A stretch of DNA of 6,299 nucleotides, taken from positions 1 through 6,299 of the forward strand of contig CAYLNM010000207.1 in the NCBI GenBank assembly GCA_964385045.1, written 5' to 3'. This document shows, piece after piece, positions 1 to 5,875 of this stretch; the first letter of the stretch is position 1; each line of letters opens with the position of its first letter. Origin of the DNA: CAYLNM01 sp964385045. GTDB lineage: Bacteria; Planctomycetota; Phycisphaerae; Phycisphaerales; SM1A02. The translations under genes and the position numbers were made by a program. The notes beneath the pieces were generated by a model. That model had not been told where the DNA came from. It saw only the letters and a program-made list of their open reading frames with translations, and searched no databases.

Positions 1-25
1 TCGCCGGGCACGCATCCCGCCTCGC

Positions 26-1714
26 TCAGCCCGTCCGGGCCAGCTCCACCACCACGCGGTCGTCCTCGGCGGGCCGTCCGCTGAACCGTTCCACCGCTCG
101 CAGCACGCGCTGCGGGAACCGCCCGGTCCCGGCCGGTCCGACGCCGCGGCGCCCCGCGGCCCGGCGCACGAGCCGCTCGGTGCCGTCGATCTCGAGGCGG
201 CGGCCCGCCTCGGTGCGGGCCTCCACGATGCCGTCGGTGAGGATCACCAGTCGGTCGCCGCGACCGAGCCGCTCGCGACGCCGGCCGGGATCGAACGTCT
301 CCGCCCCGAGCACCCCGAGCATGGTGGTGGTCGCGGGCAGCCGCACCACCGCGGGTGCGGCGGCGCGTCCGTGCGGCGTGCGGCCGGCGCTGCCGCGGCC
401 GGTCCCCGCGCCACCCCCGACCCCTCCTCGACCCGCCGGCCCCGCCCGCAGGATCATCCCCGGCAGGTGCCCGGCCGAGGCCCACTCCAGCGTGCCGTCG
501 CGGGCGTCGAGTCGCGCGGCGAAGGCGGTCGCGAAGACGGCGTGCGGGGCGAGGATCCGGCGGCAGGCGTCGTTGCCCGCCGCCAGGAGGGCGCCCGGCG
601 CGAGGTCCGGCCGCTCCTCCAGCGTCCGCTGCAGCTCGCCGTGCAGCCGGGTCGCCCCGAGGGCGGCCGCCACGCCGTGGCCGGTCACGTCGAGCAGGAC
701 GATCGTGAGCCGCTCGCCGCCGGGGGCGTCCTCTCGGTGCACGACGAGGAAGTCGCCGCCGAGGTCGCGCACCGGCTCGAAGGCGTAGTGCAGCCGCAGC
801 GGCCCCGTGGTGATCGGGGCGGGCAGCATCGACTCGTGGATCGCCCGGGCCATCGCCAGCTCGCGCCGGGCGTCGCGGACCTCCTCCTGCAGGGCGGCCA
901 CGAGGAACCGCTGCCGCTCGCGGCCGTGCCGCCAGGTGCACACCAGCAGCCCGGGGGCCCCGGCCAGCGGGGAGACGATGGCGGCGGCCACCCCGACCGG
1001 GGTTCCGGCGGGACCGAAGGGGATCGTCACCGCCGCGAAGACGACCAGCAGCGGGGCGAGCGGCCGGAGGCACTCGCGGGGGGTCCACGGCAGGAAGAGA
1101 CACGCCGCGAGATGGGTGGCGAGGACGCCGCCGAGGACGAGGAAGGGCACCGCCGCGGCGGGCGCCGTCTCGCTCGCCCCGTCCGGCGTCACCGCGTCGG
1201 GCAGCCCGCCCGGTCCCGCTCCGGGAGCGACGAGCGTTCCGGCGAGGATGTCCAGCGTGCCGAAGACGACGATCGTGGCGGTGACGGCCCGCAGCAGGGC
1301 GGGCCGGCGGGGCCGCAGGGCCAGCACCCAGGCCGCGAGGCACCCGGCGGCGGTCAGCATCGCGATCGACGAGACGAGCAGGCCGGCGGCGATCAGCGGG
1401 GCCGACTCCGCGGCCCGCGCGGACTCGCCGATCTCGAGGGTCAGCCGCAGGAGGGCCAGGCCGCCGAGGGTGCCGAAGTACCACGCCGCTCGGCGGCGCA
1501 GCCGGCGGCTGCGGTCGGCGTCGAAGGCCTCGCCGAGGGACTCGTTGAGCTCCGGCGCCAGGTCCGCCCCGAGGATCGCGTCGAGGGCGTCCTCGTCGAG
1601 CCGGCGGCTCGGGCGGGGCGGATCCGAGGCGGCCGAGCCCGGTGGGCCCCCGACGGCCCCGACGGCCCCGACGGCCGCGTCCCGTCGTCCCGGTCTCGTC
1701 GTGGACGCGCGCAT
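26..1714 (-). CDS. Membrane-anchored SpoIIE/RsbU-type PP2C serine phosphatase
   Basis: This 562-residue protein is a predicted Mg/Mn-dependent phosphoserine phosphatase of the SpoIIE/RsbU class. Such enzymes usually dephosphorylate anti-sigma-factor antagonists in partner-switching cascades; the substrate here is unknown. In order it has a charged, probably cytoplasmic N-terminus (1-77), about six hydrophobic helices (roughly 78-94, 105-133, 142-163, 186-209, 218-234, 238-260), a helical linker (263-298) ending in the family's A.A.IHESMLP pattern, and the phosphatase domain (300-562). Visible metal-site motifs are LGGD (D321), DVTGHG (D342), LTDGIVEA (D494) and EDD (551-552); ASAGH lies at 412-416. 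A Gly/Ala/Arg-rich insert of about 35 residues (424-458) interrupts the catalytic domain. The ATG at 1714 was chosen because the same frame extends to 2251 only across the VOC gene, where it loses protein-like composition. No clear SD precedes it. No kinase or STAS partner is adjacent. Confidence 0.92.
   Translation of the reverse strand: MRASTTRPGRRDAAVGAVGAVGGPPGSAASDPPRPSRRLDEDALDAILGADLAPELNESLGEAFDADRSRRLRRRAAWYFGTLGGLALLRLTLEIGESARAAESAPLIAAGLLVSSIAMLTAAGCLAAWVLALRPRRPALLRAVTATIVVFGTLDILAGTLVAPGAGPGGLPDAVTPDGASETAPAAAVPFLVLGGVLATHLAACLFLPWTPRECLRPLAPLLVVFAAVTIPFGPAGTPVGVAAAIVSPLAGAPGLLVCTWRHGRERQRFLVAALQEEVRDARRELAMARAIHESMLPAPITTGPLRLHYAFEPVRDLGGDFLVVHREDAPGGERLTIVLLDVTGHGVAAALGATRLHGELQRTLEERPDLAPGALLAAGNDACRRILAPHAVFATAFAARLDARDGTLEWASAGHLPGMILRAGPAGRGGVGGGAGTGRGSAGRTPHGRAAAPAVVRLPATTTMLGVLGAETFDPGRRRERLGRGDRLVILTDGIVEARTEAGRRLEIDGTERLVRRAAGRRGVGPAGTGRFPQRVLRAVERFSGRPAEDDRVVVELARTG
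1651..1677. repeat. Three tandem 9-bp units inside the phosphatase gene
   Basis: The unit CGACGGCCC occurs three times head to tail; the last base of the third copy differs. The period of three codons keeps the frame. On the minus strand it encodes an Ala-Val-Gly repeat near residues 13-22 of the phosphatase, in the disordered N-terminal tail. It is probably a small slippage expansion that can vary in copy number without harm. Confidence 0.7.
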
Positions 1715-1730
1715 GACGGCGGACGATACT
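1702..1730 (+). promoter_or_regulatory. Candidate sigma-70-like promoter for the VOC gene
   Basis: On the plus strand TGGACG (1702-1707) and GATACT (1725-1730) are separated by 17 bases. Each matches four of six bases of TTGACA and TATAAT. The -10 overlaps the minus-strand -10 candidate of the phosphatase gene, so the two promoters could compete. Transcription from here would leave a leader of about 140 bases before the VOC start, consistent with that gene using a GGAG ribosome-binding site. The evidence is weak and purely pattern-based. Confidence 0.3.
1723..1728 (-). promoter_or_regulatory. Candidate -10 element for the phosphatase gene
   Basis: On the minus strand the hexamer TATCGT (pattern TANNNT) lies 8 bases before the ATG at 1714. 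It contains the only TA dinucleotide in the whole 162-base divergent spacer (1715-1876). The short distance would give a leaderless or nearly leaderless mRNA, which agrees with the absence of an SD. A weak GAC-containing -35 (GCGACG) can be placed 18 bases upstream. The call is an inference from position and pattern. Confidence 0.4.
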
Positions 1731-1866
1731 CGCGGGCACGACCGATCGTCGCCGGCCGCGCGTCGCTCGCGGCACGGCGCGTCTCCCGTCCTCGTCGTCG
1801 GCCTCCGCGCGCCGGGGCCGACCGCGCCCCGTCGCCTGTCGACGTCTCCTCCCCCTCGTCCCGCCC

Positions 1867-1870
1867 GGAG
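1867..1870 (+). promoter_or_regulatory. Ribosome-binding site of the VOC gene
   Basis: GGAG lies 6 bases before the ATG at 1877. This spacing fixes the start within a plus-strand frame that is open for about 1.5 kb upstream only because it is antisense to the phosphatase gene. Confidence 0.6.
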
Positions 1871-1876
1871 CCCCGC

Positions 1877-2260
1877 ATGAGCGAGCACGGCGTCCCCGGC
1901 CATCTCGGATGGCTCGACCTCACCGTCCGCGACGCCCCCGGGCTCCGCGACTTCTACGCCGACGTGGTCGGGTGGACCCCCGAGCCGGTCGCGCTGGACG
2001 GCTACGAGGACTTCGTGATGAAGGCCGCCGACGACGAGCCCATCGCCGGCGTGTGCCACGCCCGCGGCGACAACGCCGACCTCCCCGCGACGTGGATTCC
2101 GTACGTCGTGGTCGAGGACCTCACCGGCAGCATCGCCCGCGCCAAGGAGCGCGGCGGGCACGTCCTCGGCGGCGTGCGCGAGATGCCGGGCATGGGCCGG
2201 TACGCCTTCGTGCGTGATCCGGCCGGCGCGGTGCTCGCGCTGTTCCAGCACGGGGACTGA
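1877..2260 (+). CDS. Small VOC-superfamily (glyoxalase/bleomycin-resistance fold) protein
   Basis: This 127-residue protein has the paired beta-alpha-beta-beta-beta modules of the vicinal oxygen chelate superfamily. The first module starts at GWLDLTVRD (11-19) and continues through FYADVVGW (26-33). The second starts at WIPYVVVEDL (73-82), with helix SIARAKERGG (85-94) and the closing DPAGAVLALFQ (114-124). Enzymatic VOC proteins usually have a metal His in the first strand and a Glu at the end of the last. Here those places hold W12 and Q124, so classical glyoxalase-type metal binding looks unlikely and a binding or resistance role is possible. The family does not reveal the ligand. The gene is divergent from the phosphatase gene and converges on the LURP-one gene, so it is probably monocistronic. 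The ATG is supported by the upstream GGAG. Confidence 0.9.
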   Translation: MSEHGVPGHLGWLDLTVRDAPGLRDFYADVVGWTPEPVALDGYEDFVMKAADDEPIAGVCHARGDNADLPATWIPYVVVEDLTGSIARAKERGGHVLGGVREMPGMGRYAFVRDPAGAVLALFQHGD

Positions 2261-2305
2261 GGCCGGGGCTCGGTCGCCGGGGCGCTTCGCCGCACCGTCC
2301 GCCGC

Positions 2306-2322
2306 GGTCGCGGTCCGCGACC
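2306..2322. terminator. Palindrome between convergent genes, possible bidirectional terminator
   Basis: GGTCGCGG-T-CCGCGACC is a perfect inverted repeat with 8-base arms; as RNA it would form a 7-bp stem with a 3-base loop. It sits between the VOC stop (2260) and the LURP-one stop (2324), directly after the latter. No T-tract follows on either strand, so it is not a canonical intrinsic terminator. Its position and symmetry suggest that it could serve both genes. Confidence 0.4.
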
Positions 2323-2323
2323 C

Positions 2324-2821
2324 TCAGGCCTGGTGCTCGTGGTGCGCCCGGTCCACCACCAGCGCGACCGCGATCGGCAGCAGGTCGTCGGGCTCGGGGG
2401 CTTCGCCGTCCCGCGCGAGCTCGATGCCGTAGACGTCGCGGAGCGAGAAGAACCGCTTGGACACCAGGGCGACCACCCCCTCCGCGGACTCGATGACGTA
2501 CTCGCGCTTCAGCAGGTCGCCTTCGGCCACGAGCTCGCGGCCGCTCGCGTCGGTCAGCGTCAGGCTGCCGCCGAGCAGGCGGAACGAGCGGCGGATCTCC
2601 GCCGCCGGTCCGTCCGCCCGCTGCAGGTCCCACGTCCCCGGGAACGAGAGCATGCGTCGTCGCAGGCGACCCGCCGGGGTGCCGTCGGCCCGGGCGAGCT
2701 CGATGGTGGTCCCGAGCGCGAGCAGCCGCACCCGAGCCTCCCACGCCGGCTCGTTCGCTCCCGTGCGGATGTCGTAGCGGCCGCCGAGGCTCAGCAATCG
2801 CTGCTGCATGCGGTACTGCAT
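2324..2821 (-). CDS. LURP-one-related (tubby-like barrel) protein
   Basis: The 165-residue product closely follows the bacterial LURP-one-related (DUF567) pattern. It has an N-terminal M.YRMQQRLLSLGGRYDI start, repeated short beta strands with alternating G-containing turns, a LLKREYVIE segment (about 103-111) and the signature VSKRFFSLRDVYGIELA (120-136), followed by a hydrophobic closing helix (LLPIAVALVVD, 147-157). The fold is a 12-stranded barrel around a central helix, related to Tubby and scramblase domains. The role in bacteria is not established; phospholipid or membrane association is only suggested by fold relatives. The length is normal for a single-domain member. The ATG at 2821 was chosen because the family begins exactly there. 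The upstream in-frame extension (to 3229) has Pro/Ser/Arg-rich non-coding character. A second ATG four codons in is possible. Confidence 0.9.
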   Translation of the reverse strand: MQYRMQQRLLSLGGRYDIRTGANEPAWEARVRLLALGTTIELARADGTPAGRLRRRMLSFPGTWDLQRADGPAAEIRRSFRLLGGSLTLTDASGRELVAEGDLLKREYVIESAEGVVALVSKRFFSLRDVYGIELARDGEAPEPDDLLPIAVALVVDRAHHEHQA

Positions 2822-2827
2822 CGCCGC

Positions 2828-2833
2828 AGTATC
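2828..2833 (-). promoter_or_regulatory. Candidate -10 element for the LURP-one gene
   Basis: On the minus strand GATACT ends 6 bases before the ATG at 2821. It holds the only TA dinucleotide I can find in the 430-base spacer 2822-3251, and no SD lies between it and the start. This fits a leaderless transcript. No good -35 is visible at 16-18 bases. It is inferred from pattern and spacing. Confidence 0.45.
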
Positions 2834-3109
2834 GCGGGCGGGAGCCCGGGCGAAACCGCGGGGAGCCGGCGACGGGCCCGGGGCAGGGACATGGGCAGGC
2901 GAGGTCGGGGGCGCGGGCGGGGGCGGCCGCGGGCAGCTCGCCGGGGCCGCGGCGGACCACGGCGCCCCCGCACTCCCGGGGAGGCCGGACGACGACCGGT
3001 GCACCGGCGGAGCGTCTCCTTCCGTCGCTCCACCGCCGACCCGCGGGCGATCCGTCCGCGGGGACGCGGGGACCGCGCGATCGAGACCGGCCGCCGTCCG
3101 TGCCTTGGA

Positions 3110-3147
3110 CCGTCCGGAAGGCGGCCGCCGTGCCGCCTTCGGGACGG
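3110..3147. terminator. 16-bp near-perfect hairpin downstream of the methyltransferase gene
   Basis: Left arm 3110-3125 and right arm 3132-3146/7 (GGAAGGCGGC against GCCGCCTTC at the core, with CCGTCC and GGGACGG outside) pair over 16 positions with one mismatch around a 6-base loop. It lies about 105 bases beyond the methyltransferase stop on the minus strand. There is no T-tract on either side, so termination would have to be Rho-assisted or of the non-canonical stem type. It could alternatively be an RNA-processing site or part of a small RNA. Confidence 0.45.
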
Positions 3148-3251
3148 ACAGGATGACCGCCCCTCTCGGGCATCCCGTGTGGGGCGAGTGAGGAAGGCGC
3201 TCGATCCGAGTGGGCGAACGCTCGGCCACCGCCGCGGCCCGCTCGACCGGC

Positions 3252-4373
3252 TCAGGTGCCGAGGGGCTCCGCGTCCGCCGCCCCCGTGGCGCCGGCGGCG
3301 TCCCCGCCGATCGCGTCGGGCTCGGGCCCCGGCTTCGCCTCCGCCCCCGCGATCGTCCGCCGCCGCGGCGCGATCGCGCTCGAGCCGCCCACCGACGCCC
3401 CCTTGCGGATCATGCCGACCTCGGTGATCCGCTCCCAGGCACTGGCGGCGTTGCCCGCCGAGTACTCGGTGGTGATCGAGCGGCGCCCCCACGCGCGAGC
3501 GACCGTGGACGTCGTGCCGCTGCCGCAGAACGGGTCGAGCACGAGGTCGCCCTCGTCGGAGCAGGCGAGGATCACCCGCTCGAGGTAGACCTCGGGGATC
3601 TGGTTGTGGTGGTTCCGCCGCCGTTCCTTGTTGTTGCCCTGGATGCGGCCCCAGTACGGGCCGTACCAGACGTCCATGGGCACGCGGCGACCCTTGTGCT
3701 CGCTGTTCTTGGTCATCGTCCGCGCGTCGCCGTACACGGCGGCCCGGTCGGACAGCTCCAGCACCGCCTCGGGGTTCCAGCGGCGCCGGGCCGGGTCCTT
3801 CGCGAAGTAGAGCGCGTGGACCTTGCTCTGGATGAACGACGAGTCGCGGTGCTGGCCGAAGCGGAAGTGCCAGACGCACCAGTTGATCATCGCGAGGCCG
3901 CGCCGCTTGAGGTGCATCACGCACTCGGCCGCGGTGTCGTCGGGGATGTTCACCCAGATCGATCCGTGCGGGGCGAGGACGTCCACGCAGGCGTCGAGCC
4001 AGTCGAACGTGAACCGCTCGTAGGCGTCGCGGGGCATGCCGTCGTCCCACTGCTCGTACGGAACGTCCCAGTTGAAGGGCGGATCGGCGAAGACCAGGTC
4101 CACGGCCCCGCGGTCGGGCAGGGCGGCGAGGACGTCGCGGCAGTCGCCGACGTAGAGCCGCGTGTCGGGGTCGGCCGCGGCGTGGGCCGGCCGGAGGCCA
4201 CCGGCCGGGGCCGGCTCCGGCGCGTGCGGGGGCACGCGGTCGCCCAGCATGCGGATCCCCTCGGAGCCGAGGGCCTCGAGCTCCGCCGCGACCGTCCGCT
4301 GGGACGAGATCGACCCGGTGGGCATGGCGTAGCCGCCGGGACGATCGAACTCCATGTTCTTGCGCTCGGCCAT
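3252..4373 (-). CDS. Solitary beta-class DNA methyltransferase (probable N6-adenine)
   Basis: This 373-residue protein belongs to the N6_N4_Mtase family and transfers a methyl group from S-adenosylmethionine to a base in DNA. The catalytic motif IV, VDLVFADPPFN (91-101), comes first. The SAM-binding motif X/I block, HHNQIPEVYLERVILACSDE (255-274) followed by LVLDPFCGSGTT (277-288), comes near the C-terminus. This order defines the beta class, and DPPF rather than SPP(Y/F) favours adenine. The target-recognition part should lie between them, around 175-250, including the basic NNKERRR stretch. Residues 322-373 are Ala/Gly-rich and probably disordered. The ATG at 4373 has GGAG 9 bases upstream; M7 is an alternative. 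No restriction endonuclease or specificity subunit is in the window. The 140-base gap to upp contains no promoter-like TA, suggesting co-transcription. The recognition sequence cannot be read from the protein. Confidence 0.92.
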   Translation of the reverse strand: MAERKNMEFDRPGGYAMPTGSISSQRTVAAELEALGSEGIRMLGDRVPPHAPEPAPAGGLRPAHAAADPDTRLYVGDCRDVLAALPDRGAVDLVFADPPFNWDVPYEQWDDGMPRDAYERFTFDWLDACVDVLAPHGSIWVNIPDDTAAECVMHLKRRGLAMINWCVWHFRFGQHRDSSFIQSKVHALYFAKDPARRRWNPEAVLELSDRAAVYGDARTMTKNSEHKGRRVPMDVWYGPYWGRIQGNNKERRRNHHNQIPEVYLERVILACSDEGDLVLDPFCGSGTTSTVARAWGRRSITTEYSAGNAASAWERITEVGMIRKGASVGGSSAIAPRRRTIAGAEAKPGPEPDAIGGDAAGATGAADAEPLGT

Positions 4374-4382
4374 CAGTGGGGT

Positions 4383-4386
4383 CTCC
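4383..4386 (-). promoter_or_regulatory. Ribosome-binding site of the methyltransferase gene
   Basis: The minus strand has GGAG 9 bases before the ATG at 4373. It supports this start over the 106-codon upstream extension of the same frame. It also marks the gene as leadered, unlike its minus-strand neighbours. Confidence 0.5.
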
Positions 4387-4513
4387 GGGGTGCGTCGGCT
4401 CCCGTGGCGATCGCGGCGAGCGCCGCCGCTGCCGCGGGCCTCATCCGGCGGTCCGACCGTCGGGGCCGCCCTCGTGCCGGCTCGCGCCACGCCGCGGCCC
4501 TGGCCCGCCGGCC

Positions 4514-5206
4514 TCAGGCGGTGCCGAAGATCCGGTCGCCGGCGTCGCCGAGGCCCGGGCGGATGAAGCACCGCTCGTCGAGGCCCTCGTCGAGGGCCGC
4601 GGTGACGATCGGGACGTCGGGATGATCCGTCGAGAGCCGGCGGACGCCGCCGGGGACCGCCACCAGGCACAGGAACCGCACGTCCCGGCATCCGCGGTCC
4701 TTCAGCACCCGGACCGCGTGGGACGCCGAGCCCCCGGTGGCGAGCATCGGATCGACCAGCAGCACCTGGCTCTCGGCCACGTCCGGTGGGAGCTTGGCGT
4801 AGTAGGCCACCGGCTCCATCCGCTCCTCGTCGCGGTAGACGCCGATGTGGCCGACGCGGGCCTCGGGCAGCAGGTCGAGGATGCCCTCCGTCATCCCGAT
4901 GCCCGCCCGCAGGATCGGCACGACCGTGATCGGCCGGCGGAACCGGACGCCGGTGGTCCGCTCCATCGGCGTCTCGACCTCGACCGGCTCCACCTGCAGG
5001 TGCCGGCAGGCGACGAACGTCATCAGGCCCGCGATCTCGCTCAGCAGCCGCCGGAACTCGGCCGAGGGCGTATCGCGGGCGCGGGCCCGGGTGAGCTTCA
5101 CCGCGATCACGGGGTGGTGGACGACCTCGAGGCTCGCGGGCAGGCCCGCCGCGTCGGCGGCGCCGCGGCGGCCGTCGCCGGCGGAATCCGATGGGGAGGA
5201 CGGCAT
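4514..5206 (-). CDS. upp: Uracil phosphoribosyltransferase
   Basis: The enzyme makes UMP and pyrophosphate from uracil and PRPP in the cytoplasm (pyrimidine salvage). All family landmarks are present: a KLTRARARDTPSAEFRRLLSEIAGLM core helix region (37-62), ITVVPILRAGIGM (93-105), YRDEE (124-128) with YYAKLP (135-140), the PRPP-binding loop VDPMLATGGSA (151-161), and the C-terminal uracil site IRPGLGDAGDRIFGT (215-229). At 230 residues it is about 20 longer than the usual 208-209. The excess is a Ser/Gly/Ala-rich N-terminal tail before LEVVHHPVIAVKL, which matches the normal family start. No ATG or GTG lies between the tail and the core, and a -10-like hexamer sits just ahead of the ATG at 5206, so the longer form is preferred. 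The methyltransferase gene follows on the same strand after 140 bases and may share the transcript. Confidence 0.97.
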   Translation of the reverse strand: MPSSPSDSAGDGRRGAADAAGLPASLEVVHHPVIAVKLTRARARDTPSAEFRRLLSEIAGLMTFVACRHLQVEPVEVETPMERTTGVRFRRPITVVPILRAGIGMTEGILDLLPEARVGHIGVYRDEERMEPVAYYAKLPPDVAESQVLLVDPMLATGGSASHAVRVLKDRGCRDVRFLCLVAVPGGVRRLSTDHPDVPIVTAALDEGLDERCFIRPGLGDAGDRIFGTA

Positions 5207-5212
5207 CGGGGC

Positions 5213-5241
5213 AGCGTACCCGGTGGCAGGGGGGCGGTCCC
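5213..5241 (-). promoter_or_regulatory. Candidate leaderless promoter of upp
   Basis: On the minus strand GGGACC (5236-5241) is followed after 17 bases by TACGCT (5213-5218, TANNNT pattern), whose end is 6 bases from the upp ATG. The TA here is the only one in the 96-base spacer 5207-5302. There is no SD. The spacing would put the transcript start at or next to the ATG. Confidence 0.5.
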
Positions 5242-5302
5242 GGCCGTGCGGCGCGCGGGAGCGACGGGATTCGCGACGGCCGCGTCGGCTCGCCGCCCGG
5301 GC

Positions 5303-5869
5303 TCAGGCGTCGAGCGGGAGCACGACGACGCGGGGCGAGGGCGCCAGCTCGCCGGCCTCAGGCCACCGGCCAGCCTCCGCGTCGTCCAGCCACTCGGTCA
5401 GCGGGGCGGGGCCGGCGGCGAAGTCCGCCAGCGCCGGGCCTCCGACGAGCACGTGCCGCTGGATCACGAGCGTCTCGGGGCTCACGAACTCCCGCTCCGC
5501 GGCCACCGCGAAGGCGGCGTGCAACGTCCGGCGCAGGGCCGGACCATGCCGCTCGGCCAGGCCGTCCACCTCGGGCCAGAGGAAGTACTGGTGCTTGGCC
5601 CCGTCGGCTCCGAGCAGGGCGTCGAGGGCGACGGTGCGGTCGTCGTGCCCGGTGAGCAGCTCGTCCCGCACGTCCACCACGGTCGCCCGGTGGACGAGGT
5701 CCAGCCGCGTCCGCAGGGATGCCGCGAACCGCCGTCGGGTCGCGGGATCCTCCGCGATGGCGACCAGATGCCGCTCCTCGAGGACCCGCATCGCGTCCGA
5801 CGCGTCCGACACGGCGGAGAGACCGGCCGAGTCGGGGAACGCGTCGAGGATGGGCGGCACCGTGCTCAC
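5303..5869 (-). CDS. Conserved-looking protein of unknown function, 188 residues
   Basis: I do not recognise this family with certainty. The protein looks real: a balanced amino-acid mix, strong third-position GC and a promoter-like element just upstream. Residues 25-57 read as a helix-rich charged segment (VLEERHLVAIAEDPATRRRF). The most distinctive core is KHQYFLWPEVDGLAERHGPALRRTLHAA (92-119) followed by AAEREFVSPETLVIQRHVLVGG (123-144), whose alternation of helix and hydrophobic strand suggests a compact alpha/beta domain. The C-terminus is Pro/Glu-rich and ends in a short strand (RVVVLPLDA). There is no signal peptide, membrane helix, metal-binding cluster or nucleotide-binding loop. The start is GTG at 5869, chosen by the -10-like hexamer 6 bases upstream; ATG at residue 27 is an alternative. 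It lies 96 bases ahead of upp but upp seems to have its own promoter. Confidence 0.75.
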   Translation of the reverse strand: MSTVPPILDAFPDSAGLSAVSDASDAMRVLEERHLVAIAEDPATRRRFAASLRTRLDLVHRATVVDVRDELLTGHDDRTVALDALLGADGAKHQYFLWPEVDGLAERHGPALRRTLHAAFAVAAEREFVSPETLVIQRHVLVGGPALADFAAGPAPLTEWLDDAEAGRWPEAGELAPSPRVVVLPLDA

Positions 5870-5875
5870 GGGCTC

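Larger units (their letters stand above)
2822..3251. other. Long intergenic spacer without a convincing gene
   Basis: These 430 bases separate the LURP-one start from the methyltransferase stop. Several frames are open on both strands, but all translate to Pro/Arg/Gly/Ser-rich strings with no recognisable domain, and no start among them has a good SD. I see only the -10 candidate of the LURP-one gene at the left end and a strong hairpin at 3110-3147. A small RNA or a long 3' leader cannot be excluded. Confidence 0.6.

Noticed and set aside
371..1876. Long plus-strand open frame leading into the VOC gene
   Set aside because: It is antisense to the phosphatase gene, is Arg/Gly/Pro-rich and open only because stop codons are rare at this GC content. 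The VOC fold begins at 1877 behind a GGAG.
1715..2251. N-terminal extension of the phosphatase frame by 179 codons to an ATG at 2251
   Set aside because: It lies entirely antisense to the VOC gene, which has strong family identity and its own RBS. The extension has no domain, and the ATG at 1714 has a promoter-like element just upstream.
2822..3229. 136-codon upstream extension of the LURP-one protein
   Set aside because: The family starts at M.YRMQQ. The extension is Pro/Ser/Arg-rich, lacks a signal peptide and contains the putative -10 element.
2791..4050. 419-codon minus-strand frame spanning the methyltransferase and the spacer
   Set aside because: It is out of frame with the methyltransferase motifs, very Arg-rich and has no recognisable fold.
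3210..4625. 471-codon plus-strand frame opposite the methyltransferase
   Set aside because: It is a shadow of the methyltransferase and upp genes; the Val/Gly/Arg/Asp-rich product has no domain.
4374..4691. N-terminal extension of the methyltransferase frame to 4691
   Set aside because: It overlaps the C-terminal coding part of upp, has no methyltransferase features and is low-complexity. The ATG at 4373 has an SD.
5274..5287. Small 5-bp inverted repeat (CGACG-GCCG-CGTCG) between the 188-residue gene and upp
   Set aside because: It is too short to stand out in such GC-rich DNA and has no T-tract, so I do not call it a terminator.
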